DNA of 35,044 nucleotides, taken from the NCBI GenBank assembly GCA_016717325.1, contig JADKFV010000041.1:1-35044 (forward strand). Reading direction: 5' to 3'. Source of the DNA: Bacteroidota bacterium. Lineage in GTDB: Bacteria; Bacteroidota; Bacteroidia; AKYH767-A; OLB10. Below the pieces are notes generated by a model. It made no database searches and was not told where the DNA came from. It was given only the letters and a program-made list of their open reading frames with translations. Below are positions 27,823-35,044 of the stretch, piece by piece (the first letter of the stretch is position 1; every line of letters begins with the position of its first letter). Both the position numbers and the translations under genes were made by a program.

Positions 27823-28343
27823 ACATTGTTTTGAGAAAGAATAAATTTGCTTGCATAGTGTTTGAGGTTTTTTTGTTTGATTGAGTGACTTTTATAAATA
27901 TAGGGCATAGCCAAGCCATCGGCAGTTGGCAGGCATTCGATTTTCCTTTCTTACAATGTGGCGTATGTTTTTTCATAATCCCTTTACGTTTATGCGGTCG
28001 TTCATTGTGCGCAGTATTGATGTGGCGTGCGTATGTTGGCGTATCAGGTAACTACTAAATATACACTTTTCCAATTACGTATATATTTTTCATTACCCAG
28101 CTAAAGTATTGAAAATAAAAACATAAATTTTTTTTTGTAAAATATAAATGCACCTTTTGCAGAGCCTGCAGTGATTACACTCGAACTATTCATATATCTG
28201 ATTCGCTTTATGGCACTCTTATTATTTCGTTTTTTATTGGCATTAGAGCCGCGAAAGGTGGTTCGAAAACAGGGTGACAAAAAGTATTGATAATAAAAAG
28301 CGTTTCGTTTTTTTTCGTGCATTTAATGGTTAAAGAGCTAATT
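27823..28343. other. Intergenic / leader region, no gene seen
   Basis: AT-rich sequence between the hairpin cluster and the hsp20 terminator. It holds a GC-rich imperfect hairpin (GCCAA ... TTGGC, about 27907-27927). Two stretches look like tRNA T-loops (GGTTCGAAA near 28260, and TTCGAGT on the minus strand near 28187), but no cloverleaf can be folded. A minus-strand open frame at 28101-28322 has no protein-like character. No clear promoter for the giant gene was found. Confidence 0.4.
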
Positions 28344-28379
28344 AAAAAAAAAGGCCGACACCCTCTGGGAATCAGCCTT
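28344..28379 (-). terminator. Rho-independent terminator of hsp20
   Basis: On the minus strand an 8-bp stem (AAGGCTGA pairing with TCGGCCTT, one G-T pair) encloses a loop with an inner CCC-AGA-GGG helix and runs into nine T residues. It lies 25 bp after the hsp20 stop codon and is directed to end that transcript. Confidence 0.85.
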
Positions 28380-28403
28380 CACTCCAAAAATTGCAGAACA
28401 AAA

Positions 28404-28835
28404 TTATCCTACAGTAATTTCTTTTACCTTGGATACTACAACATCCTCCTTTGCGATGTCGAGTGTTAACACACCGTTTTCGTAGCGTGCCTGTATGCCA
28501 TCATGCTTTACATTTTCAGGTAAAGTAAACGAGCGGGTAAACGAATTATAAGAATACTCCTGACGAGTGTAATTTTTCTTTTTCTCTTCTTTCTCCTCCT
28601 TACGTTCTGCCGAAACGGTAAGAACATTGTTTTCGATGTTGATTTTAAAATCTTCCTTTTTCATACCGGGCACAGCAAATTCAATTTCGAATTGCTTGTC
28701 ACTTTCGGCAACATTTACAGCCGGCACCCAGTCGCGGTTAAAGGCGTTATCAAAGGTTAAGTCATCGGCACCAAAGAAGTCCGAAAACATTGGGCTAAAG
28801 CCCCAAGGCAACTTGTTTCTTTTTACTAAAGACAT
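28404..28835 (-). CDS. Hsp20/alpha-crystallin family small heat shock protein
   Basis: The 143-residue protein has a short N-terminal arm (MSLVKRNKLPWGFSPMFSDF) and an alpha-crystallin domain from about residue 38 to 140, with VNVAESDKQFEIEFAVPGM, IENNVLTVSAERKEE, the Lys/Glu-rich loop, and the closing ARYENGVLTLDIAKED. Small heat shock proteins hold unfolding clients without ATP until Hsp70-type systems refold them. Length is normal. It is transcribed away from the His-rich protein gene, and the 215-bp space between them holds a palindromic operator. A DnaJ-type co-chaperone gene lies nearby on the other strand, consistent with a stress module. Confidence 0.95.
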   Translation of the reverse strand: MSLVKRNKLPWGFSPMFSDFFGADDLTFDNAFNRDWVPAVNVAESDKQFEIEFAVPGMKKEDFKINIENNVLTVSAERKEEKEEKKKNYTRQEYSYNSFTRSFTLPENVKHDGIQARYENGVLTLDIAKEDVVVSKVKEITVG

Positions 28836-28868
28836 TTTAATTGATTTTTAAATTGTTAGACTTTGTAT

Positions 28869-28876
28869 CAAAATTA
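28869..28876 (-). promoter_or_regulatory. Possible hsp20 promoter box
   Basis: Minus-strand TAATTTTG fits TAnnTTTG and lies 33 bp before the hsp20 ATG. The palindrome centred at 28918.5 is 42.5 bp upstream of its first base, a different spacing from that on the plus-strand side. The match is short, so confidence is low. Confidence 0.4.
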
Positions 28877-28910
28877 TGGTGTAAATTTATTTCGGGTTTT
28901 CATTGCAAAC

Positions 28911-28977
28911 TATGACTTATGTCATATTTTTTAAAAACAGTTGTCATGTTTTATCGCATCACCTCAGTTTATTTTTG
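28911..28977 (+). promoter_or_regulatory. Stress-gene promoter with FNR/CRP-like palindrome, same layout as the cbb3 promoter
   Basis: The perfect palindrome TATGAC-TTAT-GTCATA (28911-28926) is followed by AACA-N7-TGTT (28936-28950) and TATTTTTG (28970-28977), a TAnnTTTG box. Every element is exactly 23600 bp from its counterpart at 5311-5377, so the spacings are identical. About 40 of 67 positions agree, concentrated in the three boxes. The transcript would have a leader of roughly 70 nt before the gene at 29051. Confidence 0.65.
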
Positions 28978-29050
28978 TATCATAAATCACAGGGAGTGGT
29001 TCCTGAGGGAAAAATAGGAATAATTAAATTTTAATTTTAAATATATATTT

Positions 29051-29479
29051 ATGCAAAAGACAAAAATTGTAAAACAGATTGGCGTGTTTATGGATCATGC
29101 CGGAGCAAGTTTATTCACTCCCGTACATGACGATACAGTGCCGGGCGAACATAGCCGCAATCATCACCTGAAACATGATGGTCAGTTGGTAGATGGTCAC
29201 CAACATGAATCGCACAAATCGACAAGCAGCGAATCGCATCAGCATAATAAAGAGCAAAATGAGTTGCATGCGTTTTATAAAAACCTTGCTCAGCATTTAA
29301 AGCCATATGACGAAATACTTGTTATGGGGCCAACTACAGCCGCTGCCGAGTTTCATAACTATTGCACAAAGCATGGTTTGCTGAATGGTCACGACATCAC
29401 TATCGAAAAATCGAATTACCTTACTTCCAATCAGCTTGAAGAAAAAATAAATCATTTCTTCAAAACTAAATTGCGATAA
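29051..29479 (+). CDS. His-rich small protein with eRF1-domain-like C-terminus
   Basis: The 142-residue protein opens with VKQIGVFMDHAGASLFTP and ends with a conserved-looking block: NLAQHLKPYDEILVMGPTTA, EFHNYC, then a helix with LTSNQLEEKINHFF. This alternating layout resembles bacterial proteins related to eRF1 domain 3 (BaeRF-like), which I suggest but cannot confirm. Between them lies a hydrophilic stretch (about residues 26-75) with about eleven His, which could bind metal or be disordered. It is divergent from hsp20, 101 bp before dnaJ, and behind a promoter shared in layout with the cbb3 operon, which suggests a role in stress or low-oxygen survival. Confidence 0.65.
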   Translation: MQKTKIVKQIGVFMDHAGASLFTPVHDDTVPGEHSRNHHLKHDGQLVDGHQHESHKSTSSESHQHNKEQNELHAFYKNLAQHLKPYDEILVMGPTTAAAEFHNYCTKHGLLNGHDITIEKSNYLTSNQLEEKINHFFKTKLR

Positions 29480-29579
29480 CGGTACCTGTATACCATAGTT
29501 GCTTTTCCGGTTTTTGTACAGGTGAAATTTGTTGTTACTTCATGGTTTTAAATGTTGAAAAGAAAGAAAGTTTGAAGCA

Positions 29580-30523
29580 ATGAATTATAAAGATTATTAT
29601 AAAATATTGGGAGTAGAGAAATCTGCATCGCAGGACGATATTAAAAAAGCGTTCCGGAAGATGGCAATAAAATATCACCCCGATAAAAATGCAGGCGATA
29701 AAAAAGCCGAAGAAAAGTTTAAAGAAGTAAACGAAGCCAACGAAGTATTGGGCGATGCAGAGAAGAGAAAAAAATATGATGAGTTAGGCGAAAACTATAA
29801 TCAGTACACACAGCACGGTGGGCAGGAAGGCAATTTTGATTGGAGTAAATGGGCCAACAGGGGAGGAGGGCAATCGACTTTTAGTGGTAGCGAATCGTTT
29901 GGTGAGGGTGGAGATTTTTCCGATTTTTTCGAAAATATTTTTGGGCAACGTTTTAATCAAAGCACCCGTGCACGCCAGCCTCAAGGACCTATGCGCGGTT
30001 ATGATATGAATGCCGAAATGGAAATATCGCTCGAAGAGGCTTACAATGGTGGCAGCAAACAAATAGTACTTAACGGGCAGCGAATAAATTTAAAACTTGC
30101 ACCAGGCACTTATCATGGGCAACTGTTACGAATGAAAGAAAAAGGTTCGCCAGGTGTAAACGGTGGGCCTCCGGGCGATTTAATCATTGATGTGCATATT
30201 GCCCCTCATGCCACTTATAAACTCAAAGGCAACGATTTGCATTTTGACCAGCCACTTGATTTTAAAACTGCGGTGCTTGGCGGAAAATGAATGTCGCCAT
30301 ATTTTCTAAAGTACTTTCTATACCTATTCCTGAAGGAACCGATAGCGGAAAAATTTTTCGCCTTAAAGGATTGGGTATGCCATTGCCAAATAATGCAACC
30401 GAAAAAGGTGATGCTTATGTAAAAGTGATGGTGCAGGTGCCAAAAAATTTATCGCCCGAACAGAAAAAATCTTTCATACAATTTACCGAACTTAATACAC
30501 ACAGTCATGCTAAGTCATTATAA
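29580..30523 (+). pseudogene. cbpA: CbpA-type DnaJ co-chaperone, disrupted by one frameshift
   Basis: The first frame (29580-30290) has the J domain (DYYKILGVEKSAS, the HPD triad at residues 33-35, ANEVLGDAEKRKKYDELG), a Gly/Phe-rich linker, and the first substrate-binding domain (EISLEEAYNGGSKQI). It stops after FKTAVLGGK. The second frame (to 30523) continues with VLSIPIPEGTDSGKIFRLKG. One extra A in the run at 30284-30287 joins them into about 314 residues, the normal length. There is no zinc finger, so it is CbpA-type, not classical DnaJ. J proteins stimulate Hsp70 ATPase. The break is in a homopolymer, so sequencing error is likely. The end overlaps the next gene by 17 nt. Confidence 0.88.
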
Positions 30524-31157
30524 TTATTTCGAAGAAATTTTCGATTTAGAAAGTATCTTGCAACAAGGCCGGGTGAAGTTAAACATTGTGGCCAGCGAAC
30601 TGATGGAAGAATTGGGTTATGCCAGTCAGGCCGATTTTAATGTGGCTCTTGTGCGTAGTCTCGAAGTTTGTACAGCAGTAAAAATTCCTATAAAAAACAA
30701 CTTCCGTAAATTTTATACTCTGCGCAATAATGAGTTGGTGGCAGATTGGTACCTCAGCGACCTTGCTGCATATCTTATTACCATTAATGGAAATACATGC
30801 AATCCAAATGTGGCAAAAGCTCAACTGGTGTTTATGCTCGAAACAAAAATGAAAAATCTTAAAAAAATATCATGCAAAAGAAGAAATTATATAGCAAATT
30901 TAAAATGTGGTGGATGTGCTACAACAATTAAAAACAAATTATCGGAGTTTGAAGGTGTAACAAAAGTTGAGGTCGATAACGATAAAGATTTGGTAACAGT
31001 AGAGCACGATGATAAAACAATGCGCGAAGCATTTACTAAAAAGTTGCACGACCTGGGTTATCCCGAAGCCACCGAAGAAAACGGCTTGCTGCTGCAATTG
31101 AAAAGCTATGCAAGTTGTATGATTGGCAGAGTGAGTAATATGACACAGCCAAATTAA
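30507..31157 (+). CDS. Composite frame: DinD/BRO-like N-terminus joined to a heavy-metal-associated domain
   Basis: Residues 1-112 (YFEEIFDLESILQQGRVKL, ELMEELGYASQADF, DWYLSDLAAYLITINGNTCNP) resemble DNA-damage-inducible DinD/BRO-type proteins. From about residue 128 the frame becomes a heavy-metal-associated domain (YIANLKCGGCATTIKNKL, CxxC metal site; VTKVEVDNDKDLVTVEH) with tail LKSYASCMIGR. Such domains usually form separate small proteins. An ATG at 30872 in another frame reads MQKKKLY; two more bases in the TA tract at 30888-30893 would join it to IANLKCGGC and end the first gene at a TAG. The fusion may thus be an artefact. The start overlaps the end of dnaJ by 17 nt, replacing the position where cbpM often sits. 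Confidence 0.6.
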   Translation: MLSHYNYFEEIFDLESILQQGRVKLNIVASELMEELGYASQADFNVALVRSLEVCTAVKIPIKNNFRKFYTLRNNELVADWYLSDLAAYLITINGNTCNPNVAKAQLVFMLETKMKNLKKISCKRRNYIANLKCGGCATTIKNKLSEFEGVTKVEVDNDKDLVTVEHDDKTMREAFTKKLHDLGYPEATEENGLLLQLKSYASCMIGRVSNMTQPN

Positions 31158-31245
31158 CAAGCCACATTTATTAATTTATAATCTTAAGGCTAGCTTTTAT
31201 TATTATTTAAGTTTGCTATTAAATTGTAAATTATGAGCAACAAAG

Positions 31246-31965
31246 ATGAAATCGGAAATTCAGTTTCTTGATGGTCCTCAATCGCGATGGGATGAATTAT
31301 TATTCACCATGAAAACAATGCTGGAGTTTATAAAAGGATTCAGGCATTTGCATTTTGTTGGACCATGTGTAACAGTATTTGGTTCGGCACGTTTTGCAGA
31401 AGGAGATAAAAATTATGATGTTGCACGACAAGTTGGAAGTGAAATTGCAAAGCTGGGTTTTACAATTTTAACAGGTGGTGGCCCCGGTTTAATGGAAGCT
31501 GCTAATCGTGGTGCAAAAGATGTAGGTGGCAAGTCGGTAGGATGCAATATTGTTTTATCGAAAGAACAAAAGCCCAATCCGTATCTCGATCATTGGGTTA
31601 CTATCCGTTATTTTTTTGTACGCAAAACACTGCTCATCAAATACTCCTATGCCTTTATAGTATTGCCGGGTGGATTTGGTACCATGGACGAATATTTCGA
31701 AGCCATAACGCTTATTCAAACGCATAAGATAAGTGCCTTTCCGGTAATTATTAGTGGTCGCGAATTTTATAAAGACCTTATTGCACAAATAAATACCATG
31801 AAACAATCGAATACCATTTCGGAGGACGATGATAAATTATTTCAAGTTACCGATTCGATAGAAGAAGCCATAAATATTATTAAGGAGCAAAGTATTTTAA
31901 AATATAAATTGAAGCCGCATAAAAAAATAAAACCCTGGAGCTGGCTTCAAGAAGGAACGAAATAA
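31246..31965 (+). CDS. LOG family protein (TIGR00730-type nucleoside 5'-monophosphate phosphoribohydrolase)
   Basis: The 239-residue protein has the LOG Rossmann-like core: VTVFGSARF (42-50), TGGGPGLMEAANRGA (76-90) and the signature PGGFGTMDE (141-149). Family members release the base from cytokinin-type or other nucleoside monophosphates; older databases call them lysine decarboxylase-like, wrongly. Residues 1-35 form an extra N-terminal segment typical of the longer bacterial subgroup. There is no signal peptide, so it is cytoplasmic. It follows the composite gene by 88 bp and may be independent. The true substrate is unknown. Confidence 0.9.
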   Translation: MKSEIQFLDGPQSRWDELLFTMKTMLEFIKGFRHLHFVGPCVTVFGSARFAEGDKNYDVARQVGSEIAKLGFTILTGGGPGLMEAANRGAKDVGGKSVGCNIVLSKEQKPNPYLDHWVTIRYFFVRKTLLIKYSYAFIVLPGGFGTMDEYFEAITLIQTHKISAFPVIISGREFYKDLIAQINTMKQSNTISEDDDKLFQVTDSIEEAINIIKEQSILKYKLKPHKKIKPWSWLQEGTK

Positions 31966-32200
31966 AATTATCCGCTTTATAGTTGTCAATCGTTTTTACT
32001 TACATTGGTGAATCGAATACTCGAGAGAAGCACGAATTAATTTACACGATTTAGGAGTTAGTTCAATTCACTTTGTGCGGTTGCAGCGAGAAAAATATTT
32101 ATACCTTTTTGCTTTTTATTTAAAAGAGTAGATAATAACTATTTGCCAGCAAAATAAACCTGTATTCGATAATGTATAAACACAATTTTGCTTAGTGAAT

Positions 32201-32725
32201 TTATTTGGTCGTTTTCAAATTCATCTGTGCACCGAGTTTTTCATATTCAATATCGTTTGGTTCCCACAATTCTATTTTGTTATTTTCTATATCCATTATG
32301 TGCACAAACTTTCCGTAATCATAAGTTGCTATTGTATCAGTTACGGTCACTCCCTCATTTTTCAATGCTTGAACCAATGCTTCCAAATTTTCAACCCGGT
32401 AGTTTATCATAAACTCCTTTGCTGATGGTTCAAAATATTTTGTGGTTTCTTTAAATGGACTCCATTGCGAAAATCCCTTTTGGCTGGAGTCTGCCGCTTG
32501 CCGCCATTCAAACACACCATATTGGTTTGTATTTAACCCAAGATGTGTTTGGTACCATTCTCTCAATTTTTTTGGGTCTTTGCATTTAAAAAAAATGCCA
32601 CCGATGCCGGTTACTTTTTTCATTTTTGTTTCGTTGTCAGATTGTTTTACAATCATTGTTTTAAATGCAAAACCAAAACAGAACGATGCTGCCAATGCCA
32701 AAATTATTAGAATTGTTTTTTTCAT
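32201..32725 (-). CDS. VOC/glyoxalase superfamily protein with N-terminal membrane or signal segment
   Basis: The 174-residue protein has a hydrophobic N-terminus (MKKTILIILALAASFCFGFA) that may be a signal peptide or anchor, then a VOC domain (about 35-160): GIGGIFFKCKDPKKLREWY, HLGLNTNQYGVFEW, FMINYRVENLEALVQAL and a closing DIENNKIELWEPND. The final Glu in IELWEP is the usual metal-ligand position. Cytoplasmic relatives begin at a Met like residue 35 (MKKVTGIGG), so the exported start is either an addition or a mis-chosen start. VOC enzymes act in isomerisation, dioxygenation or resistance; none can be picked here. The 235 bp to the LOG gene hold nothing recognisable. Confidence 0.85.
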   Translation of the reverse strand: MKKTILIILALAASFCFGFAFKTMIVKQSDNETKMKKVTGIGGIFFKCKDPKKLREWYQTHLGLNTNQYGVFEWRQAADSSQKGFSQWSPFKETTKYFEPSAKEFMINYRVENLEALVQALKNEGVTVTDTIATYDYGKFVHIMDIENNKIELWEPNDIEYEKLGAQMNLKTTK

Positions 32726-32777
32726 TGTACGTGAGTTTATTTTTTGTTAATATAGTTTTTTCTATGGCTGCACATAA

Positions 32778-33296
32778 CTATGCAGTTACTTTTTTTAATG
32801 CCGCCATATAAATTTTTCTTATGCTGCTTTGTTCTTCGCGCTTGATAATGGATTCGATTGCAGGGATTAAATATTTATTATGTTTGGTTTTTAGTTTAAC
32901 TATTTCGCCCAAAGCAAATGCCGCACTCCACCTCACAACAGTTCCTGTATACTCACTGTTAATCAGAAGGTTGTTTATGGCATTGTCTAATTTGGTTGTA
33001 AACAGATGAGCAATGTTGCCAATCACTTTTGCCGATTCCCATTTAGTTCTTGGTGCTTTTTCTAAAAGAGTTTTTGTTACATATTCAAGGCAATTTAGAT
33101 TAGCTATTTTGGGATTACTTCTTGTTGCAAACTCAATGGCTTCAATACAGTTAGCTTTATTGGGTTCTTTGCTTGCCACGGCTGTTTTTATAAGATCGTC
33201 TATGCCTATATTATTTTCTAAAAGTAGATTACAGATAGCTTCAACCTTGGCTTTGGCTTTTGATTCCTTGTTGGTTAAAATTAATTCTATGTCCAT
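32778..33296 (-). CDS. HEAT-repeat-like alpha-helical protein
   Basis: The 172-residue protein is a run of paired helices: KAKAKVEAICNLLLENNIGI, NKANCIEAIEFATRSNPKI, TKWESAKVIGNIAHLFTTKL, TVVRWSAAFALGEIVKLKT and SSIRKIYMAALKKVTA. The pattern of alternating helices with RWSAAFALGEI fits HEAT or armadillo-type repeats, which act as protein-binding scaffolds. There is no signal peptide, catalytic motif or membrane segment. It ends 52 bp before the VOC gene on the same strand, so the two may share a transcript. The partner is unknown. Confidence 0.75.
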   Translation of the reverse strand: MDIELILTNKESKAKAKVEAICNLLLENNIGIDDLIKTAVASKEPNKANCIEAIEFATRSNPKIANLNCLEYVTKTLLEKAPRTKWESAKVIGNIAHLFTTKLDNAINNLLINSEYTGTVVRWSAAFALGEIVKLKTKHNKYLIPAIESIIKREEQSSIRKIYMAALKKVTA

Positions 33297-33381
33297 TTTG
33301 TTTTAATGAGAAATTGTTTTTTGTAATTTATTTTCGGAGGGTTTTGCATTAGCTAGTGCTGAAATCTTAATTGAACTTATT

Positions 33382-34905
33382 TTAGTTTTGAACAAGCGCT
33401 TCAAACTTTTTTCTTATAAAAAAATTATCCATCATTTTTTTATCAAGTTTATAAATGTCGTTATAAAATTTTATGCCTGTGGAATCGGCTTCGCAAGTGT
33501 AATACCGAATATGTATGGGCAGAGGTTGTACGAGGTCTACCTTTTTTCGCTGCTTGTTTTTTATGTTTTCGTTGAGCGAATCGATGTTGAAGTTTACTGT
33601 TCGCTCGTTTGTAACCAGGTACTCGGCAAGTTGTTTAGTTTTTTCGAGACGTATACAACCGTGGCTTAGTGCACGTTTCGATTTTTTAAACAATGATGGT
33701 GTGCTGGTGTCGTGCAAGTATACACCGTATCTATTGCTGAATATAAATTTCAAAATTCCCAGTGTATTGTCATCACCATCGCGCTGCCGTATTTTAAATG
33801 GGAAATGTTTTTCGCTATACTTTTTCCATTTTATTTTGGATGGATTAAGTATTTCGCCTTTGCTGTTGAGCACGTCCATTTTATGTTTAGCGAGATAGTT
33901 TGTATCCTTTTTTAGCTTGGGCAATATTTCTTTTGTAGCAATGCTATAAGGCACATTCCAATAAGGATATATGTAGAAATGGGTAACCTTGGAGTTTAAG
34001 CGCCATGGAGTTTGTGTATCGTATTTTCCAATAATAACGCGTGACTCGAAAACAAGTGTATCGTCATCATAAAATTTTAGCGTGTATGATGGAATATTTA
34101 TATCGAGATGCGATTTTTCCTGCCGAGGTTTTTCCCATCTGCAACGTTCCATATTCATCATCACTTGCTGCACATGTAACTCATTTATCGAATCAATATT
34201 TATGGTATCGTTTTTAATTACTTTTAATGTATCCGGCACTATTGGATTCGATAATTTTATCAAACTATCGAGTTGATTTTTAAGCATTTTGTATGCATAT
34301 AATTTTGGCTCCAGCGAATCGAGCGATGCTTTTATATCATGCTTTGCCAGTGCATCATTCAATGTGTAATGCATGAGCGAATCGCTGCCAAACCCTTTCC
34401 AAACAGAGGTTAGCGAGTCGGCATCGAGTTTCCCTTTGCGTATATGCACAGCCATATTAAAGTATACATCAGTAAGTAAAATATTTATTTCGTAAAGGGT
34501 GGTGGCATTTATTTTTTGTAAGGTGGAATCGTAAACCGATAATATTTTTTGTTTCAAAATATCGTTTCTATAGTCATCAGGTATCAACCCATAAAAGCTT
34601 GCCGAGTCGATAGTGTTGAGCATTTGTAAGCCATCAACATTTAGTTTTTGTTCATTGCTCCACAGTGGTAAAAAATCGTTTTGCGCAAACATGTTGTAAA
34701 TCCATTGCGAAGTTTGCAATGTATCGTCATCAATGATCAATAACGAATCTATTAAGTATTGTTCTAGTTGGTCCTGTATTATTTCGCTTACCGATAGGCT
34801 TATTTTTTCGGTGGTGGCGACCAATACAACCGGAGGTTTTTCATGCTTGTGTGTACATGAGACAAAAAGAAAGACTACGAGAAGTATATAATTTTGATTG
34901 AGCAT
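33382..34905 (-). CDS. Lipoprotein L,D-transpeptidase (YcbB/LdtD-like)
   Basis: From the ATG at 34905 the 507-residue protein begins MLNQNYILLVVFLFVSCTHK, a lipoprotein signal peptide with lipobox LFVSC, so it is anchored to a membrane facing the periplasm. A longer frame starts at 34959 but adds a second hydrophobic stretch and is less likely. A scaffold region (about 30-250, with NDFLPLWSNEQKLNVDGLQM) precedes the YkuD catalytic domain, with the active-site motif SHGCIRLEK (catalytic Cys at about residue 417) preceded by GVYLHDTSTPSLF. Such enzymes form 3-3 cross-links in peptidoglycan or attach proteins to it. Length matches YcbB-type proteins. The remaining sequence to 35044 holds nothing recognisable. 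Confidence 0.9.
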   Translation of the reverse strand: MLNQNYILLVVFLFVSCTHKHEKPPVVLVATTEKISLSVSEIIQDQLEQYLIDSLLIIDDDTLQTSQWIYNMFAQNDFLPLWSNEQKLNVDGLQMLNTIDSASFYGLIPDDYRNDILKQKILSVYDSTLQKINATTLYEINILLTDVYFNMAVHIRKGKLDADSLTSVWKGFGSDSLMHYTLNDALAKHDIKASLDSLEPKLYAYKMLKNQLDSLIKLSNPIVPDTLKVIKNDTINIDSINELHVQQVMMNMERCRWEKPRQEKSHLDINIPSYTLKFYDDDTLVFESRVIIGKYDTQTPWRLNSKVTHFYIYPYWNVPYSIATKEILPKLKKDTNYLAKHKMDVLNSKGEILNPSKIKWKKYSEKHFPFKIRQRDGDDNTLGILKFIFSNRYGVYLHDTSTPSLFKKSKRALSHGCIRLEKTKQLAEYLVTNERTVNFNIDSLNENIKNKQRKKVDLVQPLPIHIRYYTCEADSTGIKFYNDIYKLDKKMMDNFFIRKKFEALVQN

Positions 34906-35044
34906 AAAACTGAAGTAGAAAAATATTTGTGTAATAGTAACATAAATTATTATTAACAATAATGATGCACAAAATAAAAATGTTTGTTACGGAGATAGTT
35001 TTTGGCAAGCCTCACTTAAAGCCTTTCTGTTTGCAGTATTTTAA

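Noticed and set aside
27713..27976. N-terminal 88-codon extension of the giant protein
   Set aside because: It would encode the hairpin array and place the signal peptide about 90 residues in. The open frame is likely by chance, since another frame of the same strand is also open there.
12591..27976. Possible CRISPR or transposon explanation for the repeats in the surface operon
   Set aside because: The repeats are long coding blocks with a spacing of about 1.5 kb; there are no short regular repeats with spacers, no transposase and no target-site duplications seen.
28180..28280. tRNA-like T-loop motifs (GGTTCGAAA on plus, TTCGAGT on minus)
   Set aside because: No acceptor stem, D arm or anticodon arm can be paired around either, so no tRNA gene is claimed.
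28101..28322. Minus-strand open frame of 73 codons between the giant gene and hsp20
   Set aside because: Low-complexity basic and hydrophobic residues, with no recognisable motif. The DNA looks like intergenic sequence with tRNA-like fragments.
33370..33400. Hairpin with T run near the end of the L,D-transpeptidase gene, plus strand
   Set aside because: The inverted repeat is imperfect, overlaps the stop codon end of the gene, and its T run is on the strand that carries no gene.

Overview
The window comes from an AT-rich member of the Bacteroidota. The evidence is several secreted proteins with type IX secretion (T9SS) type A C-terminal sorting domains, a fused CcoN-CcoO cbb3 oxidase subunit, promoter boxes of the Bacteroidota form TAnnTTTG, and little sign of Shine-Dalgarno sites. 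A Chitinophagales or Sphingobacteriales-like lineage is plausible, but the sequence does not fix it. No rRNA, tRNA, CRISPR array, transposase or integrase was seen.

Layout. 1-212 holds the terminator of a gene outside the window. 213-4435 (minus strand) carries a secreted seven-repeat beta-propeller, an AI-2E family membrane protein, an LCIB-type beta-carbonic anhydrase homologue, and a bestrophin anion-channel gene with one frameshift. 4741-5213 is a 169-bp unit repeated in tandem about 2.8 times, each unit with a perfect 9-bp-arm hairpin. 5311-11699 (plus strand) is a cbb3 oxidase operon: regulated promoter, ccoS, ccoNO, ccoQ-like, ccoP, ccoG, ccoH, and a TauE/SafE family protein. 11880-12580 is a small two-gene module whose first gene is frameshifted. 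12591-27976 is a 15-kb minus-strand operon of cell-surface proteins: one giant protein of about 2450 residues, four paralogous T9SS proteins of about 490 residues, and a headless partial copy of the giant's C-terminal half. 27650-27822 is a cluster of seven short hairpins, all with 3-nt loops, at the start of the giant gene. 28404-31157 is a stress module: hsp20 divergent from a His-rich small protein, a CbpA-type DnaJ (frameshifted), and a DinD-like/heavy-metal-domain composite frame. 31246-34905 carries a LOG family enzyme, a VOC protein, a HEAT-like protein and a lipoprotein L,D-transpeptidase.

How the parts work together. The cbb3 operon encodes the oxidase core and its assembly factors for respiration at low oxygen. 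Its promoter and the promoter of the His-rich stress gene 23.6 kb away share three elements in identical register: a palindrome, an AACA-N7-TGTT box and a TAnnTTTG box. One FNR/CRP-type activator may therefore control both, joining low-oxygen respiration to the chaperone module. The bestrophin and LCIB-type genes are 36 bp apart and form a candidate bicarbonate channel plus carbonic anhydrase system, recalling the pairing in the Chlamydomonas CO2-concentrating mechanism. In the surface operon, three tandem paralogues share near-identical blocks in a rotating pattern, which points to recent duplication and gene conversion.

Caution. At least three genes (bestrophin, the 12078-12580 gene, dnaJ) are each broken by what looks like a single missing base, and a fourth locus (30507-31157) may have lost two bases. 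These may be sequencing errors rather than real pseudogenes.
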